Source of the DNA: Candidatus Peribacteria bacterium
GTDB lineage: Bacteria; Patescibacteriota; Gracilibacteria; BD1-5; UBA6164
Assembly: GCA_023898505.1 (NCBI GenBank)
Contig: CP060226.1
Location: forward strand, 310,001-374,000
Length of the DNA stretch: 64,000 nucleotides
Reading direction: 5' to 3'
Below are positions 42,878 through 53,782 of this stretch, piece by piece. The first letter of the stretch is position 1. The number at the start of each line of letters is the position of its first letter. The notes under the pieces are model-generated. The model searched no databases and was not told the origin of the DNA. It was given only the letters and a program-made list of their open reading frames with translations. A program made the position numbers and the translations under genes.

Positions 42878-44900
42878 AAAGCTCCCAAACACACCTGGAA
42901 TCTACCAGTTTTTTAATGCTGAGTGAGATATTATCTATATCGGGAAATCTGTACACCTAAAAAATCGTGTAAGTTCCTATTTTAACGGTAAATCAAAACT
43001 CAATTTCGCAAAAAAGAAAATGGTGGAACAAATATGCGATATCAAAACAATTATTACCAATAGTGAAACAGAAAGTCTCCTCCTAGAAAATACCCTCATC
43101 AAAAAACACCAACCAAAGTACAACATCCTCCTAAAAGATGATAAAAACTATAGCTACATCAAAATCACCGATGAAGTTATTCCGAGAGTCATAACAACAA
43201 GAAAATGACCAGTCCATGATCGCCTCCTTAGTAAGACGAGGGAACAAAAGTGAAGTTATTTCTGACCCTATACCAGTACCAACTACGTACATACTATTCT
43301 CAAGATTATTAAGAAAATCTTTGGATATCGTAGTTGTAATATTGTGTTTGAAAGATTTAGAACAGAGGAGTTAAAAAGTAATAGATTCCTGCCTACGCAG
43401 GAATGACAAGATTCTATGATATGAAATGATATTACGATTAAGTCGGCTCACGGGACAAAAATCCCCTGCATCGACTACTACATCGGTCGATGTAGTGCCC
43501 CCTGCCTCCTCAAGAAAAAACACATTGATGAGTACCAAGAAAAAATCGGACAGATACAACAGTTTCTCAAAGGAAACTATGGAAACATCCTCTCACAACT
43601 GAGAGAACAGATGCAGGAAGAGGCAAAAAATCTCAGATTTGAAGAGGCAGCAAAGCTCAAAAAAGACATCGAATCACTCGAATTACTCGAAGGGAGGCAA
43701 CTGGTTCGTGAACTGGTAGAAGGAGATTATGATGTCGTACATATCATTGAAAAATACGAAAAAGTGTATATCGGAAGTATAGAGATACGAGACTCCATGA
43801 TTACCGGATACCACAACTATGAAGTCGCAAACAAACTTGCAGAAACAAAAGAAGAAATTCTGACACAGTATCTCGAACAGTGCTACGCCGAACATATTGA
43901 GGAATGACAAGAAGTTCGTTTTATTATTCCGATAGAAATACTTACAGAAAATGAAGTCCTATTAAAACGTATCGAAATCCCAAAAATCGGAGGAAAACTT
44001 GAACTCTTACAACTCTGTTATAAAAATATCTACGAATATGCAACGAAAAGGCACTTAGATGCACTCAGTACCAAAGGATTCACAAAAAAAACAATGCTCT
44101 CACTCCTAGAAACACTCGGATACAAGCAAGTAAATACGCAGATTACCTTTGAGTGCAATGACATCTCTCATCTTTCTGGGACGCATACCGTTGCCTCCCG
44201 TAGTGTCATAGAAAATGGAAAAACTGCAAATAGTCGCTATAAGAAGTTCCGCGTAAAAGATCTCCCCGAAGGAAAAATCGATGACTTCTCGAGTATGAGA
44301 GAAATCATGGCTCGCCGCTTGAAAGAAATAGAAAAAACAGGATATATCCCTGATCTCATCATCATCGATGGAGGAAAAGGACAACTAGGAGCGGTGATGA
44401 AAGTCATAGAAGATTATATAATCCATCCCCCTGCGGGTACTTCCTTTACTACTAAAGGAAGAAAGCTTATAGAATTACTCCAACAACTTCAGATTGTTTC
44501 TATTGCTAAAAGAGAAGAAGAATTATTTCTCCCAGCTCCCCCTGCTCATTCTTCGCTTTCCCCTCAATTGAGGGGAACTGATGGGGAGAAAGTAGTCGAA
44601 AAAGAACAGAGTCCTTTTGTAAAAAAAATATTAGAAAAAGATTCTTGAGAACTCCGTCTGGTACAAAAAATCAGAGATGAGGCCCATCGCTTTGCCATTA
44701 CCTTTAACCGAGATTCTCGAAACAAAGCAATGAAAAAAAACATCCTCGAGTCCCTCCCTGGATTTGGTCCCATAACAAGAAAAAAACTTCTGAAAAGATA
44801 TGGGAGTATTGAAAATATAAGCCAAACATCTATAGACGAACTCTCTCACATACTCTCAAAGTCACAGATACAAACACTGGAAGACCATTGAATAATTTAA
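42861..44900 (+). CDS. uvrC: UvrABC excinuclease subunit C, with in-frame repeat insertions
   Basis: A 679-residue UvrC (usual about 610) of nucleotide-excision repair. GIY-YIG domain (LPNTPGIYQFFNAEGDIIYIGKS), Cys cluster (PCIDYYIGRCSAPCLLKKK), UVR helix (EEAKNLRFEEAAKLKKDIESL), RNase H-like domain (ECNDISHLSGTHTVAS, IIDGGKGQLGA, AKREEELFLP, RDEAHRFAITFNRD) and terminal HhH pair (SLPGFGPITRKKLLKRYGS). Extra residues at 43380-43470, about 44425-44465 and 44535-44600 coincide with palindromic repeats. The start is GTG at 42861, the only start in frame before LKKLPNTPG. Confidence 0.92.
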
Positions 44901-45005
44901 TAAAATTGTCAATATCTTTCTTCTAAGTCCCAATTGCGATATAGGTATTTTTATGTATCATTATTGTAACTTTCTACTTTTCCTTTTACCCTTTACCCTG
45001 TTCTT

Positions 45006-45527
45006 ATGAAAGACATCGTAAAAAGATACCAACACCTTCAATTTTTAGGAAATATCGGAATCATTGTCACCAGTCTTATCCTGGCTATTGGGATAAACTT
45101 TTATGTTCTTGATAGTGGATTTGGACAGAACCTAAAGACCAATATCCTCGAAGAAACAAACATCCAGACTCCGGCAGATATTACCGTAGAACAAGGAGAA
45201 AATACTCTCTCTATCAAAAATTCTCAGGCTATGAAACAGGCGACCAACTTCTCGATTGGTATTTCGTATAATCCTGAAAATGTACGCTTTATCGACATTA
45301 GTACAACTACCTCTGCTACGATTACAAAGATCGAAAACACTCCAGGATTGATGACAATTTTACTTTCAAATATAGGACAAACAGATATAGCAAGTAGCTC
45401 TTCTCTGCTTTCTCTCCAGTTTGAAAAACAAGTAGCTCAAAGCGAAAATCTCAATCTCATCAATGCCAACTTTAGTGATGCAAGTGGCGCGAGCTATGAA
45501 CTCTCTACTTCTGGAATCACGTTTTAA
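45006..45527 (+). CDS. Membrane-anchored protein with cohesin-like domain
   Basis: A 173-residue protein with one N-terminal membrane helix (LGNIGIIVTSLILAIGINFYV) and an outer beta domain (QATNFSIGISYNPENVRFIDI, LLSLQFEKQVAQSENLNLINANFSD) whose pattern resembles cohesin or pilus-associated modules. No TGA codons. Function unknown; surface display or pilus assembly is possible. Confidence 0.6.
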   Translation: MKDIVKRYQHLQFLGNIGIIVTSLILAIGINFYVLDSGFGQNLKTNILEETNIQTPADITVEQGENTLSIKNSQAMKQATNFSIGISYNPENVRFIDISTTTSATITKIENTPGLMTILLSNIGQTDIASSSSLLSLQFEKQVAQSENLNLINANFSDASGASYELSTSGITF

Positions 45528-45535
45528 TTTTCATT

Positions 45536-45914
45536 TTTTAGGACAATCTATTCTTCTTACTTTTGTTGTAAATTTTAGTTGAAACTAAATATTCTCACTC
45601 CATGATATTTCAAAAACTCGACCAATCAAAGATTGGGACTCGAACAGTTTGAAATATTTCCATTCCATTCAAATATAGTTTCAACTAAAATTTCCAAATG
45701 AAGAAGCAAGTGTAAATATGGTATGAAATTTTATGAAAGTAGAATACTAATGTAATACAACTACTAGAAAAGAGGGGTTTTAGGGGGTGAGACGATAATA
45801 ACCAACGTCTCGCAAGTAAATCAACACTCGTATTTGATCCCGAGTACTCGGGATTGGTGTCAAAAGTAGTTAAGAGAAGAACTTAATTATAGATCCAGCC
45901 CATGCGCTCATGGG
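45536..45914. repeat. Long dispersed repeat, copy 1
   Basis: About 375 bp closely similar to 52830-53199: TAAATTTTAG...ACTAAATATTCTCACTCC, AACTAAAATTTCCAAATGAAG, AGAAAAGAGGGGTT, GTGAGACGATAAT and GATCCCGAGTACTCGGGATT occur in the same order. Internal inverted repeats are present. No ORF. Confidence 0.8.
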
Positions 45915-45972
45915 CTGGATGACAGAAAATCTTCACTATTCACTATTAATTATTCACTCAGTATTATACTCC

Positions 45973-46800
45973 ATGCTCATCGATACCCACTGTCACCCGT
46001 ATATGTGCAAACACACCGATATCCCAACGTATATCGGAAACTTTAAAAGTGCTGGAGGTACACAGATGATCAGTATCGGTATCGATATCGAAACCAGCAA
46101 ACAAAGCATTGAGCTAGCAACGACACACCCAGAAATATATACAAGCATTGGGATACACCCATCTGATATATGAGGCCTTGATCTTGAAACAACGATGAAA
46201 GAATTAGAAAGACTCTACCTAGCAAATACGGAAAAAGTAGTCGCCATATGAGAAACAGGACTGGATTATTATTGGATAGACCAGGATGAAGAATACAAAA
46301 AAGCCCCTCCAGAATACCAAGAAAAAATACTCGTGCTCAGAAAAGAGCTGCAACGTCTCTTTTTTATTGCACAGATTAGACTGGCGCAAACCTACAACCT
46401 CCCCGTTGTTATTCATAACCGTGATGCTGGTACCGATACACTCGAAATTCTCAAAGAGACAAACTGTCAAAAGTTTATCCTCCACTGTTTTTCAGAAGAC
46501 CTAGAGTTTGCAAAGGCTTGTATCGATTTTGCACCTGAGTGTATGGTAAGTTTTAGCGGAATTGTTACCTTTCAAAATGCAAAAGATATCCAAGAAACAG
46601 CTCAGCATATCCCACTAAAAAATATCATTATCGAAACGGATGCTCCCTACCTCACTCCTGTTCCCTACCGAGGAAAACGAGAAAATGAATCTGCACTTGT
46701 AGCGCATGTATTTGAAAAAATCTGTGAACTCAGAAGTGAATCGAGAGATGAGATTGAGAAGCAGATTTATGAAAATAGTAGAAAGATATTTAGGCTATAA
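45973..46800 (+). CDS. tatD: TatD-family metal-dependent hydrolase/DNase
   Basis: A 275-residue TIM-barrel hydrolase: DTHCHPYM metal site, VAIGETGLDYYW (first Gly is TGA), LPVVIHNRDAG, KFILHCFSED, and IIIETDAPYLTPVPYRGKRENE. These are the TatD/YcfH/YabD metal ligands. Family members act as 3'-5' exonucleases in DNA repair. Two or three TGA glycines bridge what would be two ORFs. Start ATG at 45973. Confidence 0.92.
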
Positions 46801-46884
46801 TTCCCCTAAGAAATAATACATAAAAAGATTGACGATTACGTCCTCGCTAGATATAATCTACATGTATTTATTAATATAATCAAG

Positions 46885-47130
46885 ATGCTAACAGAATTCA
46901 TAGATCTCGCTATGCAAAGAGCAAAATATGAACTACTAGAAGATAATGAATGATACTATGGTGAAATACCTGGTTTTTCAGGTGTTTGGGCAAATGCAGA
47001 AAGCCTAGAGCTATGTAGAAAAGAACTAAAAGAAGTTTTAGAAGAATGGATTATTCTAAAACTGAGAAAAAAAATGTTTATTCCAAAGGTAGAACACTAT
47101 AACTTAAACGATGTCCTATGTGAAAAATAG
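46885..47130 (+). CDS. hicB: HicB-family antitoxin
   Basis: An 81-residue protein with the HicB core YYGEIPGFSGVWANAESLEL followed by LKEVLEEWIILKLRKK, the partial RNase H-like fold of HicB. The glycine in NEGYYG is TGA. It precedes and overlaps hicA by 13 bp; the order antitoxin-toxin is the reverse of classical hicAB. Too short to carry an extra C-terminal DNA-binding domain. Confidence 0.85.
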
Positions 47131-47339
47131 GACCAATAAGTCATTCAAATTTTATCAAGAAGTTAAAAAAGATTTGATTCAAATGACCCTACTCTGGTTG
47201 AAAGCATTTATTTATGTCTAAATGAGACCTAGACTTAACAATCCCAAATACGCATTCAAATAAAGATATCGGTATCGGACTCTTATCAAGAATATTAAAA
47301 CAAGCCAATATCGATAATGATGAGTGGAGTAAGCTATAA
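47118..47339 (+). CDS. hicA: HicA-family mRNA interferase toxin
   Basis: A 73-residue dsRBD-fold toxin visible only under code 25: SNFIKKLKKIGFKGPYSGGKHLFM has the catalytic His after the GG/GS turn, then LDLTIPNTHSNKDIGIGLLSRILKQANID matches the HicA pattern of P.H...IG.GLL..IL. Six TGA glycines. ATG at 47118 lies inside the end of hicB. Confidence 0.85.
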
Positions 47340-47340
47340 T

Positions 47341-47919
47341 CTACTTCTTAAACTCCTTATTACTCATAAAGCACTCTTTAAACCCCTCTGGATCACCATA
47401 ATCAGCAAAATGTTTTTCCCAATCATGTCCACCTCGCATCTTTTTCGCATGCTTGATTGGACACCAGTACTTTTCTGTCCTCCCGCCTACTTCAACCGCA
47501 AAAGAAAAGATACCATTAACATAACTACAGTAGAGGCAGTGAAATTTCTGAATCACATTGAGATAATCAAGTTGTTTCCTCTCAGCGGTGATATACTCAC
47601 TACGATTAACAAGGGGGATATGATAGAGTCGGAAACAAATATGCTGATATACGCTCAAAAATAGATCCAAGATAACCGTCGGAATAATCATCATATAAAT
47701 AAACGGAAGTGACAATAGGTGTCGGACCTGTGAGGAAAAGAGATAATTCAAAATCGATTCTTTAAAGCTTCGATTTTTTTTCTTGGCTTCAGAATTAAAG
47801 ACGATTTTTCCATTAGCAAAGTGAAAGCCATACTTTTCTCTGAGCTTTTCATACTCCAGATAGAGTTCTTCCCTTTTTTTCGAGATATCTTCAAGGATTT
47901 TACTGATTTTTGAGTTCAT
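47341..47919 (-). CDS. Conserved hypothetical membrane protein with Cys pairs
   Basis: A 192-residue protein: N-terminal coiled coil, a central hydrophobic hairpin (LLSLPFIYMMIIPTVILDLFLSVYQ), then a soluble part with CLYC and YWCPIKHAKKMRG, possibly metal-binding. No TGA glycine. I recall no named family. It converges on hicA with no gap. Confidence 0.65.
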   Translation of the reverse strand: MNSKISKILEDISKKREELYLEYEKLREKYGFHFANGKIVFNSEAKKKNRSFKESILNYLFSSQVRHLLSLPFIYMMIIPTVILDLFLSVYQHICFRLYHIPLVNRSEYITAERKQLDYLNVIQKFHCLYCSYVNGIFSFAVEVGGRTEKYWCPIKHAKKMRGGHDWEKHFADYGDPEGFKECFMSNKEFKK

Positions 47920-48062
47920 GTTGTACTGATAAGTAAATACTATTTTGATGATATCATACCATCAAACAAAGATTTCCAGAAATTTACCAACAAAAGAAGT
48001 ATTGACAAATAAATATTTTAATTATTATATATAAAATTAATATCTTGTTAATATAATAATAG

Positions 48063-50657
48063 ATGGTAAATATACCCGATCCTTTCAAGGAATTAATACC
48101 TTTCTCCAGATTCTCTTGAGGTCTCACACAAACAATAGAGGCAATGAGAGAACAATTAGAAAGTGCTCAAGGGGCGCCGATTGGAGCAGGTAGTCTCCTA
48201 AAAAGAGTCGAAGAAACAAATCGATGAATCTTTAGTTATAGGGCGAATAGCGTCATTACTGAAATAGAAAACCTATGCTATCTGACCGAATCATCAAAAT
48301 CTCCACTTCTTATCATCGTGCCTCGTGAAGAAGACAGAGTCATGGTCCAAAGAGCCCTAGAAATCCTGCATTTCAATAAAGCCCAACAAAAATGAACGAA
48401 AACAGAAGGAATGTCTTTACCTGAATATCTAAGATCTTTCAAAAACAATACATCTGAAATAGGCGTCGTAACTCTCGATGAATTTAAACAACAAAAAGTA
48501 GTACCAGCAATGTGGAATCGATTTGGACATGTTAGTTTTTTCAATATTACCTCCTTTCCAGGAAAACAAACATACCCAATACTGAAACAATTAGACCAAG
48601 ACATCATCCAAACCACTACGATGCTCGTATGACTCTCACCAACTTACGTAACACAGGCCGAGCTTTGAAGGCATATAGAAAATGACTATGGAGGGAAGAG
48701 ACTGAGAGAGATAGGACACTGACATGGGAGTATACAGTACCACGATATTGCAAACCCCGAAAGTGTTTTGCAACATAGTCTGAGTCTCAGGAACTCTCAG
48801 GAAAAGATGATTATCTATGTAGCAGATACAGAACAGGCAAGACAAGTAGAGTCAGAGCTACATCGATTATGAGTACAACAAGCTGATACTACAATCCTCT
48901 GAACCAAAAAGACCTCTGACACAATACAAAGTTTCGAAAAAGATACAGGGAAAAAAGTACTTATAGTTCCAAAAGCATTTGCAGGGTATATTGAGTCTCC
49001 AAGTTCTATCGTAGTGGTATGTTGCCCAGTAACAAATGATGAACTCATCAAAATCGACCAATCTGCACTGATATCGAGTACCGATAGAACTACCGTACAC
49101 TTTGTAAGTTCACCCGAGCATATGCCAAGAAATGTCACTCTCCATAATAACTTAGGGCTTGATCCTAAGATTGCCTGACTTCAAGAACAAATCCGTGCAC
49201 TTGCTAAAGAAGCTACCGAGGCAGGTGCTACGGCTTCATGAAATGGGGGAACAATACCTTCATGAGATCGTAAATGAGCACAAGCTATCCTTGAATCATC
49301 TCATGAGATTGGGAAGGAAGATTTGTCTACCAAAAGTATGTCAGAATTAGGTGAAGCAGCAGTAAGAGAGCTCTCTCAACAAGATACTTCCGATCGTGCT
49401 GACTTTATATTCTTAAGAGGAGAAAAACTACAGACTATACTCAGAAGATGTAAACATCTGAAAGAATACTTACAACGACTTGGCCTCAGAACTTCATGAC
49501 AAGGATCTATTGCCAGTCCTACAACAGCAAGAACACTATTAACTGATGCACTGGAACAGGTGGCAATGAAGCTCTGAATTCATCCGCTTGATGAAGCTCA
49601 ATATATTGAGTTATCAAAAGAGTATCTTGCTACTGAAGAAATACATGGAGAATTTGAGGCCCTAGATACAAACATACACACATGGAGGACTGATTTCTCA
49701 AAATATCCCCCTCTAGCCTATATCTATAGAAGAAAAGTAAGCAAGGGGGCAATGTGAGAAATCTCTATCACAGACAGAGTAAAATTAGTAGATATAATTT
49801 TCGGAAAAAACGAACGTGATTGACTCAAAACTACAGTATTATGAATTTGTAAAACACATCTTGGCATACAAGAAGAGGTAGACGTATATCTGTACCAATA
49901 TGATACTATCAGAAAAATTGCTGATATCCAAGCATGTATCAATGCTCATCCAGAGGTAGCTCGCTGGTATAATATGGAAAAATGAAGATATGTAGAATGA
50001 GATGACACTAGTAACCCTTCTCAGTTTAAATTAAAAGACGTAGTCCTCCTCGCAAAAATCCTCTTTTGAAGCGGAGCAGATCGAAACTATAGGCAACAAC
50101 TTGAGAAAAAGGTCCAGCAAGATATAAAGTCATGTATGAGAGAAAATGCTTATACCTCTGGGGATGATATCGTATACGCTACCAATAGAGAAATTAGAGC
50201 ACAGATACAAGCAAAAGACGGGGAAAATTATAAGTACCCCTACCTCATGTACTATATCTATCAAGGATATAAAGACGTATACCCAGAAGAATACAGCGGA
50301 GCAATACGTAATGGACAAATCTCATTTACTACGCCTGCAGGTATCAATAACCAGCAAGTACGATTCCTCTGTAGATTGCTTTGAGTAGAGTTTCAGACAG
50401 AAAGAAGTTATCTCTCTCCTCTACAGGAAGAACTGAAAAGATATGCCAGATCTCGAGGATGGGAGATGGATGATATCAAAGCAATTGCTAAAAAGATTAA
50501 AAGAAAATGACTCGCTATTCCAGCGAGGGAAACTTGCCCACAATGGAGTAAGTATGTCCATATATTTTGCCAAAGTTCAATCGATAAGTTTGTGGATAAA
50601 TATGATGGTTTGGTAACAGCGGGTGAAAAGTGAAAGAAAAGGAAAGGTGAAGACTAA
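48063..50657 (+). CDS. Large protein with degenerate SF2 helicase-like layout
   Basis: An 864-residue protein readable only under code 25 (about 30 TGA glycines). The first 350 residues follow the order of a DEAD-type helicase: a Q-motif-like FKELIPFSRFSGGLTQTI, SPLLIIVPREEDRVMVQRAL (like motif Ia), EIGVVTLDEF, then a RecA2-like half (KMIIYVADTEQARQVESELH, KKVLIVPKAFAGYIESPSSIVVV). There is no Walker A GKT and no DEAD box, so it should not hydrolyse ATP. The last 500 residues are helical and unassigned. Function unknown. Confidence 0.7.
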
Positions 50658-50873
50658 GTCTTCAGCTCTCTGTTTTCATAAGATACTGTCGTAAAAGATT
50701 CCCCCCCCTTTTTTCCAACTCCTCCTCAACTTTTTTCACAAAATACCCTTCCCCCATTTTTCCGCTTATAATCAAGAAAAAAACATAATTTCTTATCCTA
50801 AAATCCCCAATTCCCAAAAAAGTTTTTTGCACAAAAAATTGCTTTTTCTATACTCTGTATATACAATATAACT

Positions 50874-51155
50874 ATGAAAAAGATAACATGGGACATATCA
50901 AAGGCAAATATACTGAGAAATGATAATGATAGGTGAAATATTAGTTTTGAGGATTGTGTTGTTGCCATGGAAGAGTGAGATATCCTTGATGACATAGCAA
51001 ACCCGAGCTCCAAATACTCACACCAACGCATGCTGGTACTAAAAATCAATAACTATGCATATATTGTTCCGTATATTGAAAGCAACGACGAGATATTCTT
51101 AAAAACTGTTTTTCCGAGTCGCAAACATACAGCTATGTATATCACTAACAAGTAA
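50874..51155 (+). CDS. BrnT-like toxin
   Basis: A 93-residue protein under code 25 with a BrnT-like pattern: ITWDISKANILRNDNDRGNI, SFEDCVVAMEEGDILDD, YSHQRMLVLKINNYAYIVPY, then KTVFPSRKHTAMY. BrnT is a RelE-fold ribonuclease toxin. It precedes a ribbon-helix-helix antitoxin by 2 bp, the toxin-first order of brnTA. Two TGA glycines. Confidence 0.78.
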
Positions 51156-51157
51156 AT

Positions 51158-51445
51158 ATGAAAAAAATACCAAAAGTTACACACTACATCGATGCAGAAG
51201 AACAAGAAATAATTCAAGCCATTGAAGAAAGTAATGTCCAAATACCAAAAGCTAAGATATCTACAAAACGATTACAACAGTTACAAGAAAGTGCACAAAA
51301 TACTATCAATGAAGAACGTGCGGCTATTTCTCTCCGTATTCCAAAAACAGATTTATCACGTATAAAGGTAAAGGCTATGCAAGCGGGAGTACCATATCAA
51401 ACGTTTATCAATTCTATTTTACACAAAGAAGTATCGACAAAATAA
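51158..51445 (+). CDS. BrnA/CopG-like ribbon-helix-helix antitoxin
   Basis: A 95-residue protein whose C-terminal third reads AAISLRIPKTDLSRIKVKAMQAGVPYQTFINSILH, a ribbon-helix-helix DNA-binding fold as in BrnA. It follows the toxin by 2 bp and likely represses the operon. No TGA codons. Confidence 0.82.
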   Translation: MKKIPKVTHYIDAEEQEIIQAIEESNVQIPKAKISTKRLQQLQESAQNTINEERAAISLRIPKTDLSRIKVKAMQAGVPYQTFINSILHKEVSTK

Positions 51446-51574
51446 TTCTACTTTTTGTTGCTGAATCACAATTACACGATAAAAAATCTGGATTCAAAAC
51501 CATCAAAAAAATCATAGATTTTTATCTATAAATCGCCAATTCCCAAAAGTTTTTTAAAAAAAAATTTGACTTTA

Positions 51575-52195
51575 GTGGGGGTTATCGGTAAAAATATAGA
51601 TGTCCAACTGGACACAACTCAATCGATTGAAGAGGAAACTCAAGAAATGAAGACGAAACTGTTGACCAAAATGCCCCTGGTGATTGCCATCGCCCTCACC
51701 TGGACCCTCGGCACTGCTCAGGCCGCCCAGATCGGCGAACGCACCGGCATGACCACCACGGACGCCAAGATCGCGGCTGCCCTGGGTTCCGGCGAACGCA
51801 CCGGCATGACCACCACGGACGCCAAGATCGCGGCTGCCCTGGGTTCCGGCGAACGCACCGGCATGACCACCACGGACGCCAAGATCGCGGCTGCCCGGGT
51901 TCCGGCGAACGCACCGCATGACCACCACGGACGCCAAGATCGCGGCTGCCCTGGGTTCCGGCGAACGCACCGGCATGACCACCACGGACGCCAAGATCGC
52001 GGCTGCCCTGGGTTCCGGCGAACGCACCGGCATGACCACCACGGACGCCAAGATCGCGGCTGCCCTGGGTTCCGGCGAACGCACCGGCATGACCACCACG
52101 ACCTACTCCTGACCCCCTGCGCCCCGCACATGGATGTGCGCAAGGGGCAACTACCAAAAAGGACCGACATGAAGTCGGCCTTTTTGCTGTCTATT
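51575..52195 (+). pseudogene. GC-rich foreign gene with 57-bp tandem repeats and standard TGA stop
   Basis: From MKTKLLTKMPLVIAIALTWT (ATG near 51647, signal peptide ending AQA) the reading frame enters 57-bp repeats encoding GERTGMTTTDAKIAAALGS, starting at 51734, about six copies plus a partial one. Copy 4 has two 1-base deletions that shift the frame. The intended end, TTTTYS then TGA, is a stop only in the standard code. Base composition is far richer in GC than anything nearby. A proteobacterial-style terminator, GGACCGACATGAAGTCGGCC plus T5, follows at 52160-52185. It is recent foreign DNA or a chimera. Confidence 0.7.
51734..52105 (+). repeat. 57-bp tandem repeat array
   Basis: Units begin GGCGAACGCACCGGCATGAC at 51734, 51791, 51848, about 51904, 51960, 52017 and 52074 (partial). 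Units are near-identical except for the two single-base deletions around 51896-51917. Confidence 0.9.
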
Positions 52196-52271
52196 TTTCC
52201 TTAAAAATCTAAAACTCTCTCCCCTTACATTTCAACACTTTCTCTTGCTTATGTCTTTCTTCTTTACCCTT

Positions 52272-52739
52272 TTAACTTTCTTCTTTACCTTCAAGCTTCA
52301 CCCACTTTTTTACTTTTGTATCTTCTGTCCCTGGTGATTCTATGGTTACATCTTTCCGTTCATACACACCTTCCCCGTTAATCTTAAACCTTGTTTTAAA
52401 TTCATCTTCACTCATTCACCTCCCCCTATATGTACCGATATACAGTCCATCATTATCTACCATCACACAGTAGCAAATACCATTAAGGGTTATCGTTGAA
52501 TCTCGGAGATCATAATCACCAGGATCAAAGTCCCATCATTGTAATTTCGAGATTTTCTCAATCAAGTTTCCAAAAATCTCAACCGCGCAAGGATATTGTT
52601 CAGATAGGGATAATGTACAATTCGTTCATAATAACTGATGGACTTTTGTTCTACAGTCCTCACGTTCATCTGCGACATCGGGAGAAACCGCATAACGAGA
52701 AATTTGAAACAACGATCAGAGAGAAATAGCGCGTAACAT
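52272..52739 (-). CDS. Hypothetical protein (155 aa)
   Basis: Visible only under code 25 (four TGA glycines). The frame is open from ATG 52739 to TAA 52272. Central part CAVEIFGNLIEKISKLQGWD, then DSTITLNGICYCVMVDNDGL, TYRGRGMSEDEFKTRF and a Lys-rich end. No family recognised. Both strands carry partial ORFs here, so confidence is moderate. Confidence 0.45.
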
Positions 52740-52829
52740 ATATAGATATAAGAAGTAATAACTAGAGTATAGCACTCTTTACACAGATATACAAATATAG
52801 ACATTACCTGTACCGAATATTCTTACTTT

Positions 52830-53199
52830 TATGACTAAAAGTAAGCAAAAGTCCTTCTTTTGTTGTAAATTTTAGAAACTAAATATTCTCACTCCGTGAT
52901 ATTTCAAAAACTCAACCAATTAAAATTGGGATTCAAACAGTTTGAAATATTTTTCACTCCATTCAAATATAGTTTCAGCTAAAATTTCCAAATGAAGAAG
53001 CAAGTATAAATTCTAATAGTAGAATAGTAATTTAATATAACTGCTAGAAAAGAGGGGTTCTAGGGGGTGAGACGATAATAGCCAACATCTCGCAAGTAAA
53101 TCAACACTCGTATTTGATCCCGAGTACTCGGGATTGGTGTCAAAAGTAGATAAGAACGAATCTAATAATAGACCCGGCCCATACACACATGGGCTAGGT
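52830..53199. repeat. Long dispersed repeat, copy 2
   Basis: Same ordered blocks as 45536-45914, with scattered substitutions, including GATCCCGAGTACTCGGGATT and GTGAGACGATAAT. No ORF. Confidence 0.8.
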
Positions 53200-53280
53200 A
53201 AAACTACAAGAAAGCGTAGAAAGATGAGAAGGTATGATATGCGTTAGTCATTATGAGTGATAACAAAATCATATGAGATT

Positions 53281-53306
53281 GCTTCTCCCGAATTCTCGGG
53301 AGAAGC
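53281..53306. repeat. Perfect palindrome GCTTCTCCCGA/TCGGGAGAAGC
   Basis: An inverted repeat with 11-bp arms centred on ATTC, followed by AATGACA, of the same dispersed class as the repeats found inside uvrC and tilS. The rest of 53200-53485 has no gene. Confidence 0.7.
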
Positions 53307-53485
53307 AATGACACACACTTTTTCCTTTATTCTTTATTCTTTTATCTCTCTTATTCCACCATCTTAGACTACTTCTCCTGAAACGTCAGTATCACAATGA
53401 CAGTTCAGAGGAAGCAAAATCTTTTTGACTTTCATGGTATGAAGATATATACTATCGTCATACTAAATCATAAACTCATCTTCTT

Positions 53486-53779
53486 ATGTCCATATCTGTT
53501 GCAAAAAAAACATTTTCCATACAAAAAGACATCGCTACTCAACTGGACTCCTATGATAACAAGTCCAAATTTGTAAACAGTGCTCTGAATTTTTATATGG
53601 GGTATTTAGAAAGTGTAAAGAAGTATAAAAATAGTTTCTTAGAAGACAAGATACAAGAAGCTCTAGAATCAGAATTTTATGCTATCCGTACATCAAACAA
53701 GGCTCAACATAACTCTATCCAGTACAAAAATCACTCAAAGCCCCTAGAAGATGAATTACTCGTAGCCATTAACGAGTAA
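53486..53779 (+). CDS. Antitoxin-like protein (97 aa)
   Basis: A 97-residue protein starting SISVAKKTFSIQKDIATQLD, then SKFVNSALNFYMGYLES, consistent with a ribbon-helix-helix N-terminus and an unstructured C-terminal toxin-binding part. It lies 3 bp before a RelE-type toxin. No TGA codons. Confidence 0.75.
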   Translation: MSISVAKKTFSIQKDIATQLDSYDNKSKFVNSALNFYMGYLESVKKYKNSFLEDKIQEALESEFYAIRTSNKAQHNSIQYKNHSKPLEDELLVAINE

Positions 53780-53782
53780 ATA

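Noticed and set aside
48063..50657. Clusters of short, in-phase ORFs separated by TGA (also at 3408-5078, 14760-17649, 23080-26783, 56988-58802, 61457-63667) as pseudogenes.
   Set aside because: Reading TGA as Gly joins them into full-length family proteins with TGA at invariant glycines, so they are intact code-25 genes.
51572..52170. Long ORFs on the minus strand and in shifted frames (Arg/Trp/Cys-rich repeats).
   Set aside because: They are shadows of the GC-rich tandem repeat; only the frame with signal peptide and GERTGMTTTDAKIAAALGS is sensible.
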